DNA of 13,234 bases from Thermoplasmatota archaeon. GTDB taxonomy: Archaea; Thermoplasmatota; E2; DHVEG-1. How positions within the stretch are numbered: the stretch's first letter is position 1; each line of letters starts with the position of its first letter. The position numbers and the translations under genes were made by a program. This document shows, piece by piece, positions 1 through 7,044 of the stretch. The stretch is taken from contig JAUWYM010000004.1 in assembly GCA_030615845.1 (NCBI GenBank), positions 1 through 13,234 of the forward strand, read 5' to 3'. Below the pieces are notes generated by a model, which worked only from the letters and a program-made list of their open reading frames with translations, was not told the DNA's origin and did no database searches.

Positions 1-611
1 CCAAGTCTTTTACATCGGTTTTTTTGAATTTCAGTTTGTAAATAGGTATCTCGGTTTTTTAGCCATTTCAGTAGTAAGTCTTTTGTTTCATCTGTAATAA
101 ATGTTATTCTTGGAGTATCATTTTTCGCTATGCTACCACGAACCCTTACTTTAACTGGATTGTTATTCCATACGATATCATCGGGTTCGATTTCAAGTGC
201 TTCACACCCTATCCTGAGGCCGGATGTGGCAACAAACATGAATAAAGATTTTTCTAACAGGTTAGCATTTTCCAGTAACCGATTTAATTGTTTTGTTGTG
301 AGTATGTTATCTTGGAGAATAGGTCGTGCTTTTACCTTCTTGATCGTGAATTTAATTGTTTTAGGTTTTATAATAATATCATTGTAATCAAGAAAGGATT
401 TAACAGTTGTCAGATGGCATTTTTTTGATACTGGCGCACATGTTAAACTCTGATAATATGTCATAAAGTCTTTGTCAAAATCTCTTTTTTGCGCGATATA
501 TTTATCGGCAGTTATCCCAATAAACCCAAAATATCGATTTAATTGTTTTTGATAGCTTTTTATGGTATTCGGCTTCTCATAATTTTTTAGATATTCATTT
601 ATTGCTGTCAT
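1..611 (-). CDS. Tyrosine recombinase/integrase, partial (C-terminus off the left edge)
   Basis: An uninterrupted frame of 203 codons starts at the ATG at 611-609 and runs off the left edge, so the gene is partial. Residues 1-95 look like a SAM-like core-binding domain (TIKSYQKQLNRYFGFIG near the start). Residues 104-140 begin the catalytic domain. The motif TSGLRIGCEALEIEPDDI (129-146) matches the first conserved box of tyrosine recombinases, and R133 is the expected catalytic arginine. The stretch RGSIAKNDTPRITFIT (159-173) fits the beta-hairpin that carries the catalytic lysine, probably K163. The HxxR, H/W and nucleophilic tyrosine boxes would lie beyond the window. Such enzymes cut and rejoin DNA at specific sites, either to integrate mobile elements or, as archaeal XerA, to resolve chromosome dimers. 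Which role applies cannot be decided here. A TATA-like box about 30 bases upstream makes it nearly leaderless. No frameshift or stop is seen in the visible part. Confidence 0.8.
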   Translation of the reverse strand, partial: MTAINEYLKNYEKPNTIKSYQKQLNRYFGFIGITADKYIAQKRDFDKDFMTYYQSLTCAPVSKKCHLTTVKSFLDYNDIIIKPKTIKFTIKKVKARPILQDNILTTKQLNRLLENANLLEKSLFMFVATSGLRIGCEALEIEPDDIVWNNNPVKVRVRGSIAKNDTPRITFITDETKDLLLKWLKNRDTYLQTEIQKNRCKRL

Positions 612-636
612 TTTATCAATACCATAATACACTCTA

Positions 637-645
637 TATTATAAA
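637..645 (-). promoter_or_regulatory. TATA-like box of the integrase gene
   Basis: On the minus strand this reads TTTATAATA, centred about 30 bases before the ATG at 611. Archaeal TATA boxes sit roughly 25-30 bases before the transcription start, so the message would have a leader of only a few bases. The same nine bases occur at the same kind of distance before the bactofilin-like gene at 3459. The surrounding 612-719 gap is very AT-rich and shows no other gene. Confidence 0.5.
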
Positions 646-713
646 TACTTTTACAAAACTCAAAAAGTATATAAATATATCTTTACATTTATTATCAGAA
701 AATAATTTTTATT

Positions 714-719
714 AAAAAA
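714..719 (-). terminator. Oligo-T stop signal after nadM
   Basis: Six T residues on the minus strand follow the nadM stop codon directly, with further T-rich sequence downstream. Archaeal RNA polymerase commonly terminates at oligo-T tracts without a hairpin. No hairpin is needed and none is obvious here. Confidence 0.35.
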
Positions 720-1220
720 TTAGTGCGATAAACCTTTCACTCGCTTCACACCGTCAATGTCTTTAATTATCGTTGCAACTGCTTCTGGAACTAAATCCTC
801 CCATGCTTCACTGTGTATCATCCTTCTGCGAATCTCTTTTCCGGAATATTTTTCTCGCTTGAAAAGAGAGGTTTTCCTAACGATATATCCTTTTTCAGAG
901 AACAACTGTTTCGTAAGAGGATTATTAGAAAGGACAACGTCGAAATCTGTAACAATCGAAAGAACGTGAGACACCCATTCTGGTGGGTTATGAATATCAG
1001 TAATTGAAACTATCCTGTAATTTGTTACTCCTATAGTATCTAACGATTTTCCGATCATCAATTTCCGCTCATCATAAGAAAAAGGATTTTCTAATGTATT
1101 GCTGTATTGCGAAGACCCAATACCAATAATTATCTCATCATACAAGTTACAAATACCTTGTAAAAAGAGAATATGCCCCTTGTGAAACGGTTGAAAACGT
1201 CCGATAAATAATGCGTTCAT
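720..1220 (-). CDS. nadM: Archaeal nicotinamide-nucleotide adenylyltransferase
   Basis: The 166-residue product joins NMN and ATP to give NAD+ and pyrophosphate, the last common step of NAD synthesis, in the cytoplasm. The nucleotidyltransferase motif GRFQPFHKGH is at residues 7-16, with the HxGH signature at 13-16. The second signature, SGKEIRRRM, is at 126-134 and corresponds to the ISSTxxR-type phosphate-binding loop. IIGIGSSQYSNTLENPFSYDER (31-52) and EDLVPEAV (141-148) match the archaeal NadM pattern, and the length is normal for the family. I chose the ATG at 1220 because the motif spacing from it matches family members exactly. In-frame ATGs at 1229 and 1226 and a TTG at 1247 are possible, and no clear Shine-Dalgarno sequence separates them. 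The gene lies about 30 bases after the lonB stop on the same strand, so it is probably translated from the lonB transcript. Confidence 0.93.
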   Translation of the reverse strand: MNALFIGRFQPFHKGHILFLQGICNLYDEIIIGIGSSQYSNTLENPFSYDERKLMIGKSLDTIGVTNYRIVSITDIHNPPEWVSHVLSIVTDFDVVLSNNPLTKQLFSEKGYIVRKTSLFKREKYSGKEIRRRMIHSEAWEDLVPEAVATIIKDIDGVKRVKGLSH

Positions 1221-1249
1221 ATTCATCATTGAAATAAGAAAGAACAATA

Positions 1250-3313
1250 TTACTTTTGCTTATGTTCCGGAGAAAATATATCTTTCTCCTGTTTCTTTTC
1301 CACAGATTTTAAATGAGACTCTGGTTTTTTTTTCTCAGATTCAAGCTCAACCTTTCCCACTATCTTCAGAGGCCTCATCGCTTTTAGCTTTCTCAGAAGC
1401 TCTTCTTTTCCCTCACCAACAAGAGCATTCTCTAAAACATCAGAAAGTGTCTCAACAGGGACAATCTCAATTTTTCCTTTGTATTTTTCTTCAATTAATA
1501 CATCATTAAGATTTGCCTTAGGAATCAAAACTTTTTTGATTCCAGTCGATGCAGCTGCCTCTATTTTTGCAGTAACCCCACCAATAGGAAGAACAGTACC
1601 TCGAATACTAATAGAACCAGTCATAGCGACATCCTGCCGTACATAGACATTTTCCATCGCAGAAATAACAGCAGTAATAAGCGATACACTTGCAGAATCC
1701 CCCTCAACACCTTCATAGGTGCCAATGAATTGGATATGAATGTCATGTTTTGAAATATCTCTTCCCATATATTTTTTGATGATAGCAGAAATATTTTGAA
1801 CAGACTCTTTTGCAATTTCCCCAAGCTTACCTGTCGCAATCACCTTTCCTTCAGACTGTGACCCTGCAGGAGTAACCTCTGCAACAATAGGAAGAACCAG
1901 CCCTGAAAACTCGCTCATCGATGGATCAGCAGAATGCACAGCAAGCCCATTCACTGCACCAATCTCTTTCCCCTTTGTTCGAAACGAACGATATTCCTTC
2001 TGAGACTCCAATGCTCTATCAACGACTTGCTGTTCAAGGGATCTCGCTATTTTCTTCGCATCAATGACATGCTCTTGAGTTACTAATTTATCTCCCCGTT
2101 CAAATGCAATGTCTCCAGCAACTCGTACAAGTCCACCGAGTTCTCTTAACCGAAGGGATAGTTTTCCTTTTCTCCCTGCTCTTCTTTGCGCTTCATGAAT
2201 AGTTTCTGCAACTGCTTCTTTATTGAAATGAGATATTCTTTCATCCTTTTTTATCTCCTGGGCGACAAAACGAATAAGTTTCTCTCTGTTTTCATCGGTG
2301 TCATCCATAGTACTGTTCAGATAGATTTCATAGCCATATCCTCTAATTCTCGAACGTAAGGCAGGGTGCATTCCTCTCAGTGCATCTAAATTACCTGCGG
2401 AAACCAGGATAAAGTTGCATGATGCAGGCTCTGTTTTCACCATTGCTCCAAAACTTCGTTCTGACTGCCCTGTAATTTGAAACTTTTTCTCTTGGATTGC
2501 CGTTAAGAGATGTTGTTGCGATGGAAGACTCAGCGTATTTATTTCATCAATATAGAGAACGCCTTTATGTGCTCGATGTATAGCACCTGCTTCAACAAGC
2601 TGATGCGGGGGTGTCTCAAGTCCTGCAGATTGAAAGGGATCATGTCGAACGTCTCCAAGAAGCGCTCCTGAATGTGCAGCTGTGGCATCAATAAATGGAG
2701 GCGCATCATCTTTTTCATGGGAAACCAGTATTTTTGGAACCTGCTGTAGTCCTTTCCTCTGAGCAAATCCCCCTCTTGCTACAATGATATAGATCATAAA
2801 AGCAAAAATTCCGCCAAAAAGAATATACTCAAGATGTCCTGTTACTATGGCTCCCAGTACTGATATGACAACGATAAGGAGGACAATTGAAATCATTAAA
2901 CTATTTTGTTGTTCTGTTTTCTTTTTTGCTTCATCTCGTTGAACCTTAATTATCTCTTTTGCCTTCCCACCAGGTACAACTCGTATATGTGGTGTATTTG
3001 TATCATCGTTGTTAGGATATGCGATGATGTCTTCTAATTGGCCTTTCGGTAAAAACTCTGTCATTGCTCGAGCTACCATCGATTTTCCGGTTCCTGGATC
3101 TCCGATAAGCATGACATGTCTTTTCTGTTCTGCAGCCTTCCGAATAATGTTAACGGTTTTATCCTGTCCTATTACTTGATTTAGGAGGCTTTCTGGAACT
3201 TTGATATCTTTTGTCGTATCGAATTTAATTTTTTTAATCCATTCCTTGATAGGAGGTAACTCTTCTTTTTTCTGTTCTTTTGATTCATTCTGTTTTTCTG
3301 TCAATTTTGTCAC
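1250..3313 (-). CDS. lonB: Archaeal Lon protease, LonB type, membrane-anchored
   Basis: The 687-residue ATP-dependent serine protease degrades misfolded and regulatory proteins at the inner face of the membrane. The AAA+ part has Walker A GDPGTGKS at 71-78 and Walker B GVLYIDEI at 251-258. A sensor-1-like asparagine lies in SAGNLDAL (305-312), arginines in ALRSRIRG (318-325), and a sensor-2-like SLRLRELGG around 386-394. Two hydrophobic helices at about 138-158 and 160-180 sit between Walker A and B, which is the hallmark of archaeal LonB. The protease domain holds the catalytic serine in EGDSASVS (S540) and lysine in GVTAKIEAA (K583), so the Ser-Lys dyad is intact. The last 35 or so residues form a Lys/Glu-rich tail. 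The start is GTG at 3313 with no Shine-Dalgarno sequence; TATA-like boxes close upstream suggest a short or absent leader. nadM follows on the same strand. Confidence 0.95.
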   Translation of the reverse strand: MTKLTEKQNESKEQKKEELPPIKEWIKKIKFDTTKDIKVPESLLNQVIGQDKTVNIIRKAAEQKRHVMLIGDPGTGKSMVARAMTEFLPKGQLEDIIAYPNNDDTNTPHIRVVPGGKAKEIIKVQRDEAKKKTEQQNSLMISIVLLIVVISVLGAIVTGHLEYILFGGIFAFMIYIIVARGGFAQRKGLQQVPKILVSHEKDDAPPFIDATAAHSGALLGDVRHDPFQSAGLETPPHQLVEAGAIHRAHKGVLYIDEINTLSLPSQQHLLTAIQEKKFQITGQSERSFGAMVKTEPASCNFILVSAGNLDALRGMHPALRSRIRGYGYEIYLNSTMDDTDENREKLIRFVAQEIKKDERISHFNKEAVAETIHEAQRRAGRKGKLSLRLRELGGLVRVAGDIAFERGDKLVTQEHVIDAKKIARSLEQQVVDRALESQKEYRSFRTKGKEIGAVNGLAVHSADPSMSEFSGLVLPIVAEVTPAGSQSEGKVIATGKLGEIAKESVQNISAIIKKYMGRDISKHDIHIQFIGTYEGVEGDSASVSLITAVISAMENVYVRQDVAMTGSISIRGTVLPIGGVTAKIEAAASTGIKKVLIPKANLNDVLIEEKYKGKIEIVPVETLSDVLENALVGEGKEELLRKLKAMRPLKIVGKVELESEKKKPESHLKSVEKKQEKDIFSPEHKQK

Positions 3314-3327
3314 CGTTTACAAAACTT

Positions 3328-3357
3328 GCTTATATATGATCATTATATATATTTTAA
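3328..3357 (-). promoter_or_regulatory. TATA-like region of lonB
   Basis: On the minus strand two AT-rich boxes lie here: AAAATATATATAAT, centred about 36 bases before the GTG, and ATATATAAGC, centred about 20 bases before it. The first would give a leader of about 9 bases. The second would require a start inside the gene, so the first is the better candidate. No Shine-Dalgarno sequence precedes the GTG, which fits a very short leader. Confidence 0.45.
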
Positions 3358-3426
3358 TAGCTTCAGATTTATACAGATATAGCAAGTACGTATATCAATT
3401 TTTCTTTAGAGGCACTATCCGCTGAC

Positions 3427-3435
3427 TTTATAATA
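3427..3435 (+). promoter_or_regulatory. TATA-like box of the bactofilin-like gene
   Basis: TTTATAATA is centred 28 bases before the ATG at 3459, so transcription would start at or next to the start codon (leaderless). No Shine-Dalgarno sequence is present. The nine bases are identical to the box before the integrase gene. The promoter faces away from lonB across a 145-base gap. Confidence 0.5.
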
Positions 3436-3458
3436 CAATATGCGATACAGCAGTCGCA

Positions 3459-4382
3459 ATGACATTTGACAGAAAAACACTGGTGATTCCAGATAGAACT
3501 AGATTTGAGGAACAAATTATTTCTACAAAAGGAGACGTTGTTATTGGAGATAGATCCTTACTTCAATTCAGCATCAACACAGATGGGAGAATATTTATTG
3601 GAGAGCATGTCATAACAGGAGGAAATCTTGAGGCATCAAACGATGTTCGAATCGATATCTTTTCAAACATTGGTGGAGATATACAAAGTGGAGGAAACGT
3701 CTATCTTGGAGAAAAGGTGAAAGTGAAAGGAAAACTCTCTTTAAAAGGGGATCTTGATGTCGGAGATAGTGTTGAAATTGAAAGCGGATTTGAAGCAAAG
3801 GGTTGGATAAATATTCGTAGCCCAATACCAGTTGTTATATATATCTTTATATATCTATTGCAGCTTTTGAAGGTAGGGCATAGCGAAGAAATAGAACGAA
3901 TACTTGAAGAACTTGAACAAAACGATGGAAAAACTATACCTATCTCAGAATCATTTCTTTTTATCCCTAATAATTCAATTATTGGACTTTCAAAATCACA
4001 GGTAGATTACAACATTCGCATTGGGAAAGAATGCAAGGTTCTAGGAAATTATGACATAAAAGGAAACATCTATGTTGATGACAGATCAGATGTGTATGGA
4101 ACATTACATGCCACAGAAGATGTGTTTTGCGGAAAAAAAGTAAAAGTACATGGAAACATCATCTCAAATGGTGTTGTCAATATTGGTGAAAAAACCCATG
4201 TGGTCGGCAATGTGTCAGCAGATAAAATTCTCCTATCAAAAACGGCAACTGTTCAAGGAACACTTCTTGCAAAAAAAGGTATCTCCTTTATTGATTCATC
4301 AAAAGAGGAGGCGACTGAAAAAGTTAAACGATTTGAAAACGATGCAGATGTTGTTGATGAAGTAAAGGAAATGTTGGAGTAG
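3459..4382 (+). CDS. Bactofilin-like polymer-forming beta-helix protein
   Basis: The 307-residue protein has the short repeated pattern of a right-handed beta-helix of the bactofilin (polymer-forming cytoskeletal) type. Short strands are separated by glycine turns such as GDVVIG, GRIFIGEHV, GGNVYLGEKVKVKG, GNIYVDD and GVVNIGEKTHVVG. There are two such blocks, about residues 20-118 and 165-279. Between them lies a different segment: INIRSPIP, then a hydrophobic run VVIYIFIYLLQLL (125-137), then an acidic helix (142-155). The hydrophobic run could touch or enter the membrane. A charged helical tail covers about 280-307. Bactofilins assemble into filaments without nucleotide and act as scaffolds; I infer a similar role here, but the archaeal forms are poorly studied as far as I know. 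The GTPase gene starts 6 bases after the stop, and its Shine-Dalgarno GGAG lies within the last codons of this gene, so the two are probably co-transcribed. Confidence 0.72.
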   Translation: MTFDRKTLVIPDRTRFEEQIISTKGDVVIGDRSLLQFSINTDGRIFIGEHVITGGNLEASNDVRIDIFSNIGGDIQSGGNVYLGEKVKVKGKLSLKGDLDVGDSVEIESGFEAKGWINIRSPIPVVIYIFIYLLQLLKVGHSEEIERILEELEQNDGKTIPISESFLFIPNNSIIGLSKSQVDYNIRIGKECKVLGNYDIKGNIYVDDRSDVYGTLHATEDVFCGKKVKVHGNIISNGVVNIGEKTHVVGNVSADKILLSKTATVQGTLLAKKGISFIDSSKEEATEKVKRFENDADVVDEVKEMLE

Positions 4383-4388
4383 AAAACA

Positions 4389-5582
4389 ATGCAGCTCGGT
4401 ATAGTTGGAAAACCAAATGTTGGAAAATCCACCTTTTTTAATGCTGCAACAGAGGCACATGCAGAGATTGCAAACTATCCTTTCACAACCATTGATGCCA
4501 ATCGCGGGGTCATGTATATACGGAAACCCTGCCCTTGTAAAGATTTTAAAGTGACCTGTACGCCACACAACTCGAAATGTAGCGATGGAACACGGTTTGT
4601 ACCCATTGAAGCAATTGATGTCGCAGGACTGGTTCCTGATGCTCATAAAGGAAAAGGTCTTGGAAATAAATTTCTCGATGATTTACGACAAGCTCATGCC
4701 CTTATTCATATTGTTGATGCATCTGGTAGTACTGATGAAGAAGGCAATCCTTGCAAGATTGGTACGTATGATCCTTTAAATGATGTCGAGTTTTTAGAAA
4801 AGGAAATCACGTATTGGCTTTTTGGCATTATTAAAAAAAGTTGGGAGAAAATCGCACGACAATCTGAACTCGAAGGAAAAAAAATTGAACGGATGCTTGC
4901 CGAGCAATTAACTGGTCTAGGAATCAAAGAAGAACATATCCTCAGTGCCCTTAAAAAGATAAACCTCGATCGTTCCAAACCATCTCAATGGACAGATGAT
5001 GATATCCTTAAACTTTCTGATTATGTACAACTAATTAGTAAACCTACCATTATCGCGTTTAATAAGTGTGATAAAACACCAGAAAGCTTTATGGCAAAAA
5101 TGGATGAGTTAAAAGACTACATTGTCGTTCCAACAAGTGCTGAAAGTGAACTTGCATTAAGTAATGCCTCAGGGAAGGGAATCATTGACTACGTTCCAGG
5201 TAGTAGTGATTTTACCATTATAAAAAAAGATGAGATTTTAGAGAAGCAGATGAAGGCGCTTGAATACATTAAAAGTCATGTGCTTGCTAAATATGGTTCC
5301 ACTGGTATTCAAAAATGCATAGAAGAAGCAGTCAAAATACTTGATCTCATCGTGGTATACCCAGTGGAGGATGATACCCATCTTACTGATAAAGAAGGAA
5401 GAATTCTTCCAGATGCCTATATGGTTCCTCGAGGTTCTACCGCCAAAGATCTGGCCTATAAAGTCCATACCGATCTAGGGGATCATTTTATACGAGCCAT
5501 TGATGCACGAACCCATCGGGTTATTGGTGCAGATCATACGTTAAATGATGGGGATGTAATAAGTATCATCGCAGATGCATAA
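4389..5582 (+). CDS. OBG-family GTPase, archaeal YchF-like, with TGS domain
   Basis: The 397-residue cytoplasmic P-loop NTPase belongs to the translation-factor-related OBG/YchF group. The nucleotide-binding motifs are G1 GKPNVGKS (7-14), the switch I region NYPFTT (29-34), G3 DVAGL (77-81), G4 NKCD (225-228) and a G5-like TSAES (249-253). The G4 motif NKCD matches NKxD and favours GTP. Bacterial YchF has a changed G4 motif and prefers ATP, so many databases call this group redox-regulated ATPase YchF. A helical region spans about 130-215 and a TGS domain about 320-396. Four cysteines (C48, C50, C57, C64; CxC-x6-C-x6-C) follow switch I and could bind a metal. Such proteins associate with ribosomes, but the exact role in archaea is unsettled. 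The ATG has GGAG at 4376-4379, nine bases upstream. The bactofilin-like gene lies directly before it. Confidence 0.88.
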   Translation: MQLGIVGKPNVGKSTFFNAATEAHAEIANYPFTTIDANRGVMYIRKPCPCKDFKVTCTPHNSKCSDGTRFVPIEAIDVAGLVPDAHKGKGLGNKFLDDLRQAHALIHIVDASGSTDEEGNPCKIGTYDPLNDVEFLEKEITYWLFGIIKKSWEKIARQSELEGKKIERMLAEQLTGLGIKEEHILSALKKINLDRSKPSQWTDDDILKLSDYVQLISKPTIIAFNKCDKTPESFMAKMDELKDYIVVPTSAESELALSNASGKGIIDYVPGSSDFTIIKKDEILEKQMKALEYIKSHVLAKYGSTGIQKCIEEAVKILDLIVVYPVEDDTHLTDKEGRILPDAYMVPRGSTAKDLAYKVHTDLGDHFIRAIDARTHRVIGADHTLNDGDVISIIADA

Positions 5583-5671
5583 ACTCTCAGTATATCAACA
5601 TACATATGAATCTGCATATTCTATGAAATAATGATCTAAGTAGCATGTGCATACTTATCTACAAAACAAGT

Positions 5672-5680
5672 TTTTAAATA
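5672..5680 (+). promoter_or_regulatory. TATA-like box upstream of the small membrane protein
   Basis: TTTTAAATA fits an archaeal TATA box. A transcription start about 27 bases downstream would be near 5703, leaving a leader of about 36 bases that carries the strong Shine-Dalgarno at 5727-5733. Confidence 0.42.
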
Positions 5681-5726
5681 CATCTGTCATTACTTTTTTT
5701 GGGATCACTCAAACCATTCTTTTAAT

Positions 5727-5733
5727 AGGAGGG
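5727..5733 (+). promoter_or_regulatory. Shine-Dalgarno that sets the GTG start at 5739
   Basis: AGGAGGG stands five bases before a GTG and is one of the two strongest ribosome-binding sites in the window. It picks the frame beginning at 5739 over an overlapping frame that opens at 5647. Confidence 0.75.
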
Positions 5734-5738
5734 AAAGC

Positions 5739-6083
5739 GTGCCTAGAAGAAACATCAATAAGATTGCACTATCGAAAAATATCAAGAAAAACTCTTATTC
5801 AAAAAACAAGAGAAACAAAAAAATTGGTTTGGAGGAACTCCCCTTTACAACGATAAAAGTTACCCTCCGCATGTTAAAATGGATTTTTGTGTTGATTTTT
5901 ATCTACATCGCAGTTAGTATTGTGTTCCTTATCGTGCAGGGTGGGGATGAACAAATACGAAACATAATTGTCTATAGTGTTAGTGGGTTCTTCACATTTT
6001 TCATGGGATACTTTGGATGGATGTTTGCACGAAGCGTCTCAGAGATTGTGAGTGGTAAAAAACTTCAAGAAGATGGGTTTTAA
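5739..6083 (+). CDS. Small two-helix membrane protein of unknown function
   Basis: I do not recognise this 114-residue protein. The first 45 residues are very rich in lysine, arginine and asparagine. Two hydrophobic segments follow, at about 46-67 (MLKWIFVLIFIYIAVSIVF) and 75-97 (NIIVYSVSGFFTFFMGYFGW), then a short charged tail. The basic N-terminus suggests that both ends lie in the cytoplasm with a hairpin in the membrane. The GTG start is supported by AGGAGGG five bases upstream. The TatD-like hydrolase follows 33 bases downstream on the same strand, so the two may share a transcript. No catalytic motif is visible. That it is a real gene rests on the Shine-Dalgarno, the promoter-like box and the orderly membrane pattern. 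Confidence 0.65.
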   Translation: MPRRNINKIALSKNIKKNSYSKNKRNKKIGLEELPFTTIKVTLRMLKWIFVLIFIYIAVSIVFLIVQGGDEQIRNIIVYSVSGFFTFFMGYFGWMFARSVSEIVSGKKLQEDGF

Positions 6084-6116
6084 TAACTCGTTTTCTTTCT
6101 TCTTTTTGAGGTACAG

Positions 6117-6953
6117 TTGTTGATCATCTTTGATAATCATATGCATCTCCGGCGAGACGGACGGTTTTTAGAGGCAGTGAAAGATTTTACAAGAGCAGGT
6201 GGGACACATTTTGTCTTATGTCAATATCCCATCCCTTCATTAGTAATTAAGGAAAAAAGCCACAAGTCTTGTTATCGTGAGACATTGAAAATGGCGGAGG
6301 AAATTCGTTCTGAAGTTGATGTGGGTGTTTTTGTTACTGTTGGTCCGTATCCAGTTGATTATTTGAAGTTGAATGAGGTATTTGGACGGGAGAAGACGAT
6401 TGAGGTTATGAAAAAGGGGATGGATGAGGCAGCAGATCTTTGTGCAGAGAAGCTGTGTATTGCTATTGGGGAGATTGGACGTCCGCATTTTCCTGTTGAC
6501 CAGCAAGTACTTGATGATTCCAATGAGATCCTTTTGTATGGTATGGAGAAGGCAAAAGATGTTGGTGTTCCTGTTGTGTTACATACGGAGAGTACGACTC
6601 CAAAACAATGCAGGGAGCTTATGGAGATGGGAAGAGACGTTGGTTTGTCCGCAGATAAGATAGTGAAGCATTTTGCTCCTCCATTGATTCGAAAGGAGGA
6701 AAACTTTGGCCTTATGCCTTCTGTTCTTGCAAGTAAAAAAAATATAGTCGAAGCACTTAAGAAAGGTTCACGTTTTCTCATGGAAACAGATTATATAGAT
6801 GATCCCAGACGTCCTGGTGCTGTTCTTGGTCCAAAAACCGTTCCGAAACTCACGAAAAAACTACTTGATGCTGAGGTGATGAATGAAAACCAAGCATTTG
6901 AAATCCATGTGAAAAACCCTCAAAAGACATACGATATTGATTTGGAAGAATAA
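6117..6953 (+). CDS. TatD-like metal-dependent hydrolase (archaeal)
   Basis: The 278-residue protein is a TIM-barrel hydrolase of the amidohydrolase superfamily, closest to the TatD-related archaeal group. Visible metal ligands are HxH at H8/H10 (FDNHMHL), E119 in GEIGRPHFP, H156 in VLHTES, H185 in KHFAPP and D225 in ETDYIDDP. The complete set suggests an active enzyme that binds two metals. TatD proteins are typically DNases or exonucleases involved in DNA repair or nucleic acid turnover, but the substrate of the archaeal relatives is not known to me. Translation starts at one of two adjacent TTG codons (6117 or 6120), both well placed after GAGG at 6108-6111. HxH falls only a few residues from the N-terminus, as expected for the family. 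It follows the small membrane protein by 33 bases, and an oligo-T terminator lies after it. Confidence 0.82.
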   Translation: MLIIFDNHMHLRRDGRFLEAVKDFTRAGGTHFVLCQYPIPSLVIKEKSHKSCYRETLKMAEEIRSEVDVGVFVTVGPYPVDYLKLNEVFGREKTIEVMKKGMDEAADLCAEKLCIAIGEIGRPHFPVDQQVLDDSNEILLYGMEKAKDVGVPVVLHTESTTPKQCRELMEMGRDVGLSADKIVKHFAPPLIRKEENFGLMPSVLASKKNIVEALKKGSRFLMETDYIDDPRRPGAVLGPKTVPKLTKKLLDAEVMNENQAFEIHVKNPQKTYDIDLEE

Positions 6954-6975
6954 ACCTTATGGGAACCAAAATAGA

Positions 6976-6989
6976 TTTTTTTTGTTTTT
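6976..6989 (+). terminator. Oligo-T terminator after the TatD-like gene
   Basis: Eight T, one G and five more T begin about 22 bases after the stop codon, and no strong hairpin precedes them. This is a typical archaeal intrinsic stop and separates this transcript from thpR. Confidence 0.55.
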
Positions 6990-6998
6990 GAAATACAG

Positions 6999-7007
6999 TT
7001 TTAAAGT
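6999..7007 (+). promoter_or_regulatory. TATA-like box of the thpR operon
   Basis: TTTTAAAGT would place the transcription start near 7030. That is after the possible TTG start at 7021 and before the ATG at 7045, so it supports the ATG. It lies directly after the oligo-T terminator of the previous gene. Confidence 0.42.
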
Positions 7008-7034
7008 AACAAACTATTAATTGACAAAAAATAT

Positions 7035-7040
7035 GGGAGA
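7035..7040 (+). promoter_or_regulatory. Shine-Dalgarno that sets the thpR start
   Basis: GGGAGA ends four bases before the ATG at 7045. The longer frame from the TTG at 7021 has no such site. Confidence 0.55.
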
Positions 7041-7044
7041 TACG

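Larger units (their letters stand above)
5583..5738. other. Intergenic region between the GTPase and the small membrane protein
   Basis: No gene is seen in these 156 bases. The stretch holds a short inverted repeat (ATATG and CATAT, 6 bases apart, 5604-5619), a TATA-like box at 5672-5680 and a run of seven T at 5694-5700. The T run could end the GTPase transcript or be part of the next promoter. No tRNA or structured RNA is evident. Confidence 0.4.

Noticed and set aside
130..387. An open frame of 85 codons on the plus strand
   Set aside because: It lies antisense to the integrase frame, which has recognisable motifs over the whole stretch.
612..719. Very AT-rich gap as a replication origin
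   Set aside because: No repeated origin boxes and no cdc6/orc gene are nearby. A promoter and terminator explain the composition.
4299..4646. A minus-strand frame of 115 codons
   Set aside because: It overlaps the end of the bactofilin-like gene and the start of the GTPase gene, both well supported on the other strand.
5647..5856. A 69-codon frame overlapping the small membrane protein
   Set aside because: It has no Shine-Dalgarno sequence, starts before the likely transcript start, and conflicts with the well-supported frame at 5739.
6359..6781. A minus-strand frame of 140 codons with serine-rich sequence
   Set aside because: It is the mirror of the TatD-like gene, whose metal ligands are intact on the plus strand.
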